Shown one piece after another: positions 8,843-9,735 of a stretch of 9,735 bases of DNA. The number at the start of each line of letters is the position of its first letter. The stretch's first letter is position 1. The notes below the pieces were generated by a model. That model saw only the letters and a list, made by a program, of their open reading frames with translations, made no database searches and was not told the origin of the DNA. This stretch comes from Mycobacterium sp. (GTDB lineage Bacteria; Actinomycetota; Actinomycetes; Mycobacteriales; Mycobacteriaceae), in contig JAFAQO010000237.1 in NCBI GenBank assembly GCA_019246375.1, positions 1-9,735 of the forward strand. Reading direction: 5' to 3'. The position numbers were made by a program, and so were the translations under genes.

Positions 8843-9735
8843 TTGGGGTCGGGGCTACGCGGCACACGCTGCGCTGAACGTACTTACACGCGATTCGCCG
8901 TTGCCGGGATTGCAGCTTTGATTTCCTTATCCGGTGTGTTCTCCGCAGATGTGCTGGCCGACCCAGCCAACGATGCGACGGCTAAGCTCAGCGAGCTGTC
9001 CCGCCAAGCTGAGCAAACCACCGAGGCGATGCACAGCGCCGAGCTGGACCTGAATAACAAGCTGGCTGCGCAGCGTGCGGCGGACAAGAAGCATGCCGAC
9101 GACCAAGCCGCGCTGGGTGCGGCGAAGGCTAAGCTGGCAAACTTCCAGTCCGCTGTCAACAAATTCGCCGCCGCGATGTACATGGGTGGGCGCACCGACG
9201 GTATGCACGCCATCCTGAGCGCTGGATCGCCGCAACAACTGATCGGCAAGCTGGCCGTGCAGCGCGCGATCTCGACCGACATGTCGACACAGATGGCCCG
9301 CTATCGAGCCGCGTCGCAACAGACCACCACCGCCGAGCAGGCATCAGCCAAGTCCGCCGCGGACGCACGAACCGCCGCCGAACAGGCAGCCGCCGTGCGG
9401 GCGGATCTGCAGTCCAAGCAGAGTCAGCTGCAACTGCAGATCGCTGTCGTCAAGTCCCAATACCTAGCGCTTACCCCTGGGCAGCGCACGGCCCTGGCAG
9501 CTCCCGGTCCAATACCGGCGCCAGCGCTCGGCGAGGCGCCCCAAGCCGCCCCACCTGGGCCATTCCCCCTGCCTTGGGCACTGCCCGACGCGGCTCCCGG
9601 CACTTCTGAAGGCGCGACCGCGGTTGAGGCTGCGCTGACCCAGATCGGTTCGCCGTACGTATGGGGCGGCGCGGCACCCGGCGGATTCGACTGCTCTGGC
9701 CTGGTGATGTGGGCGTTCCAGCAGGCCGGGATCGC
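8843..9735 (+). CDS. ripC: Secreted NlpC/P60 peptidoglycan hydrolase RipC, 3' end cut by window edge
   Basis: About 297 residues are present of an expected 385 or so. A twin-basic start (MGSGLRGTRCAERTYTR) and hydrophobic core (about 18-34) form a signal peptide with likely cleavage after VLA (39). Residues about 41-210 are an Ala/Gln/Lys-rich coiled coil, then a Pro/Ala-rich linker (about 215-260), then the catalytic domain beginning AVEAALTQIGSPYVWGG. The catalytic cysteine is C284 in DCSGLVMWAF. The histidine and third residue of the triad lie beyond the edge. In M. tuberculosis RipC (Rv2190c) the coiled coil holds the enzyme inactive until the extracellular part of FtsX, of the division complex FtsEX, activates it to cleave peptidoglycan peptide stems. 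The same control is inferred here. The start is a TTG with a good Shine-Dalgarno. Homology is clear from the domain order and close similarity to the recalled sequence. Confidence 0.92.
   Translation, partial: MGSGLRGTRCAERTYTRFAVAGIAALISLSGVFSADVLADPANDATAKLSELSRQAEQTTEAMHSAELDLNNKLAAQRAADKKHADDQAALGAAKAKLANFQSAVNKFAAAMYMGGRTDGMHAILSAGSPQQLIGKLAVQRAISTDMSTQMARYRAASQQTTTAEQASAKSAADARTAAEQAAAVRADLQSKQSQLQLQIAVVKSQYLALTPGQRTALAAPGPIPAPALGEAPQAAPPGPFPLPWALPDAAPGTSEGATAVEAALTQIGSPYVWGGAAPGGFDCSGLVMWAFQQAGI

Overview
The window is a high-GC chromosomal segment from a Mycobacterium. Every gene can be matched, from memory of the family sequences, to the M. tuberculosis block Rv2198c to Rv2190c, in the same order and relative orientation. 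The sequences differ from M. tuberculosis at many positions, so this is another mycobacterial species. I cannot name it from the sequence alone. Other signs pointing to Mycobacterium are the cytochrome bcc genes next to ctaE, an MmpS protein, and a MIRU-type repeat at a stop/start junction.

Layout, left to right. (1) 1-819, plus strand: the 3' end of mmpS3, then a four-helix membrane protein of unknown function whose start overlaps the mmpS3 stop. (2) 866-5297, minus strand: the respiratory operon ctaE-qcrC-qcrA-qcrB, read right to left. It encodes cytochrome c oxidase subunit III and the three subunits of the menaquinol:cytochrome c reductase (complex III). In actinobacteria these form one III2IV2 supercomplex with a fixed di-heme cytochrome cc. 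A 53-bp MIRU lies between qcrC and qcrA and supplies the qcrA ribosome binding site. (3) 5435-6523, plus strand: trpD, divergent from ctaE across a 137-bp region with overlapping promoter candidates. (4) 6398-8323, minus strand: a DEDDh exonuclease fused to a GIY-YIG/UvrC-like half. It converges on trpD and overlaps its last 126 bp. (5) 8452-8691, plus strand: a 79-residue protein with a four-cysteine motif, function unknown. (6) 8843 to the right edge, plus strand: ripC, a secreted NlpC/P60 peptidoglycan hydrolase starting at a TTG codon and cut off just after its catalytic cysteine.

The respiratory genes make one machine: QcrB oxidises menaquinol, QcrA and QcrC pass electrons on, and CtaE belongs to the oxidase that reduces oxygen. 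The other genes are unrelated housekeeping functions: tryptophan synthesis, probable DNA repair, and septal peptidoglycan cleavage.

This is mostly a conserved core region, and I found no wholly new multi-gene system. The most notable departures are a 10-residue, two-cysteine insertion in the periplasmic loop of QcrB before the second heme-binding helix, and the MIRU at the qcrC/qcrA junction, which is shorter than the form I recall at the same site in M. tuberculosis. There is no RNA gene, CRISPR array, insertion sequence or prophage gene, and no gene-free stretch longer than 151 bases.
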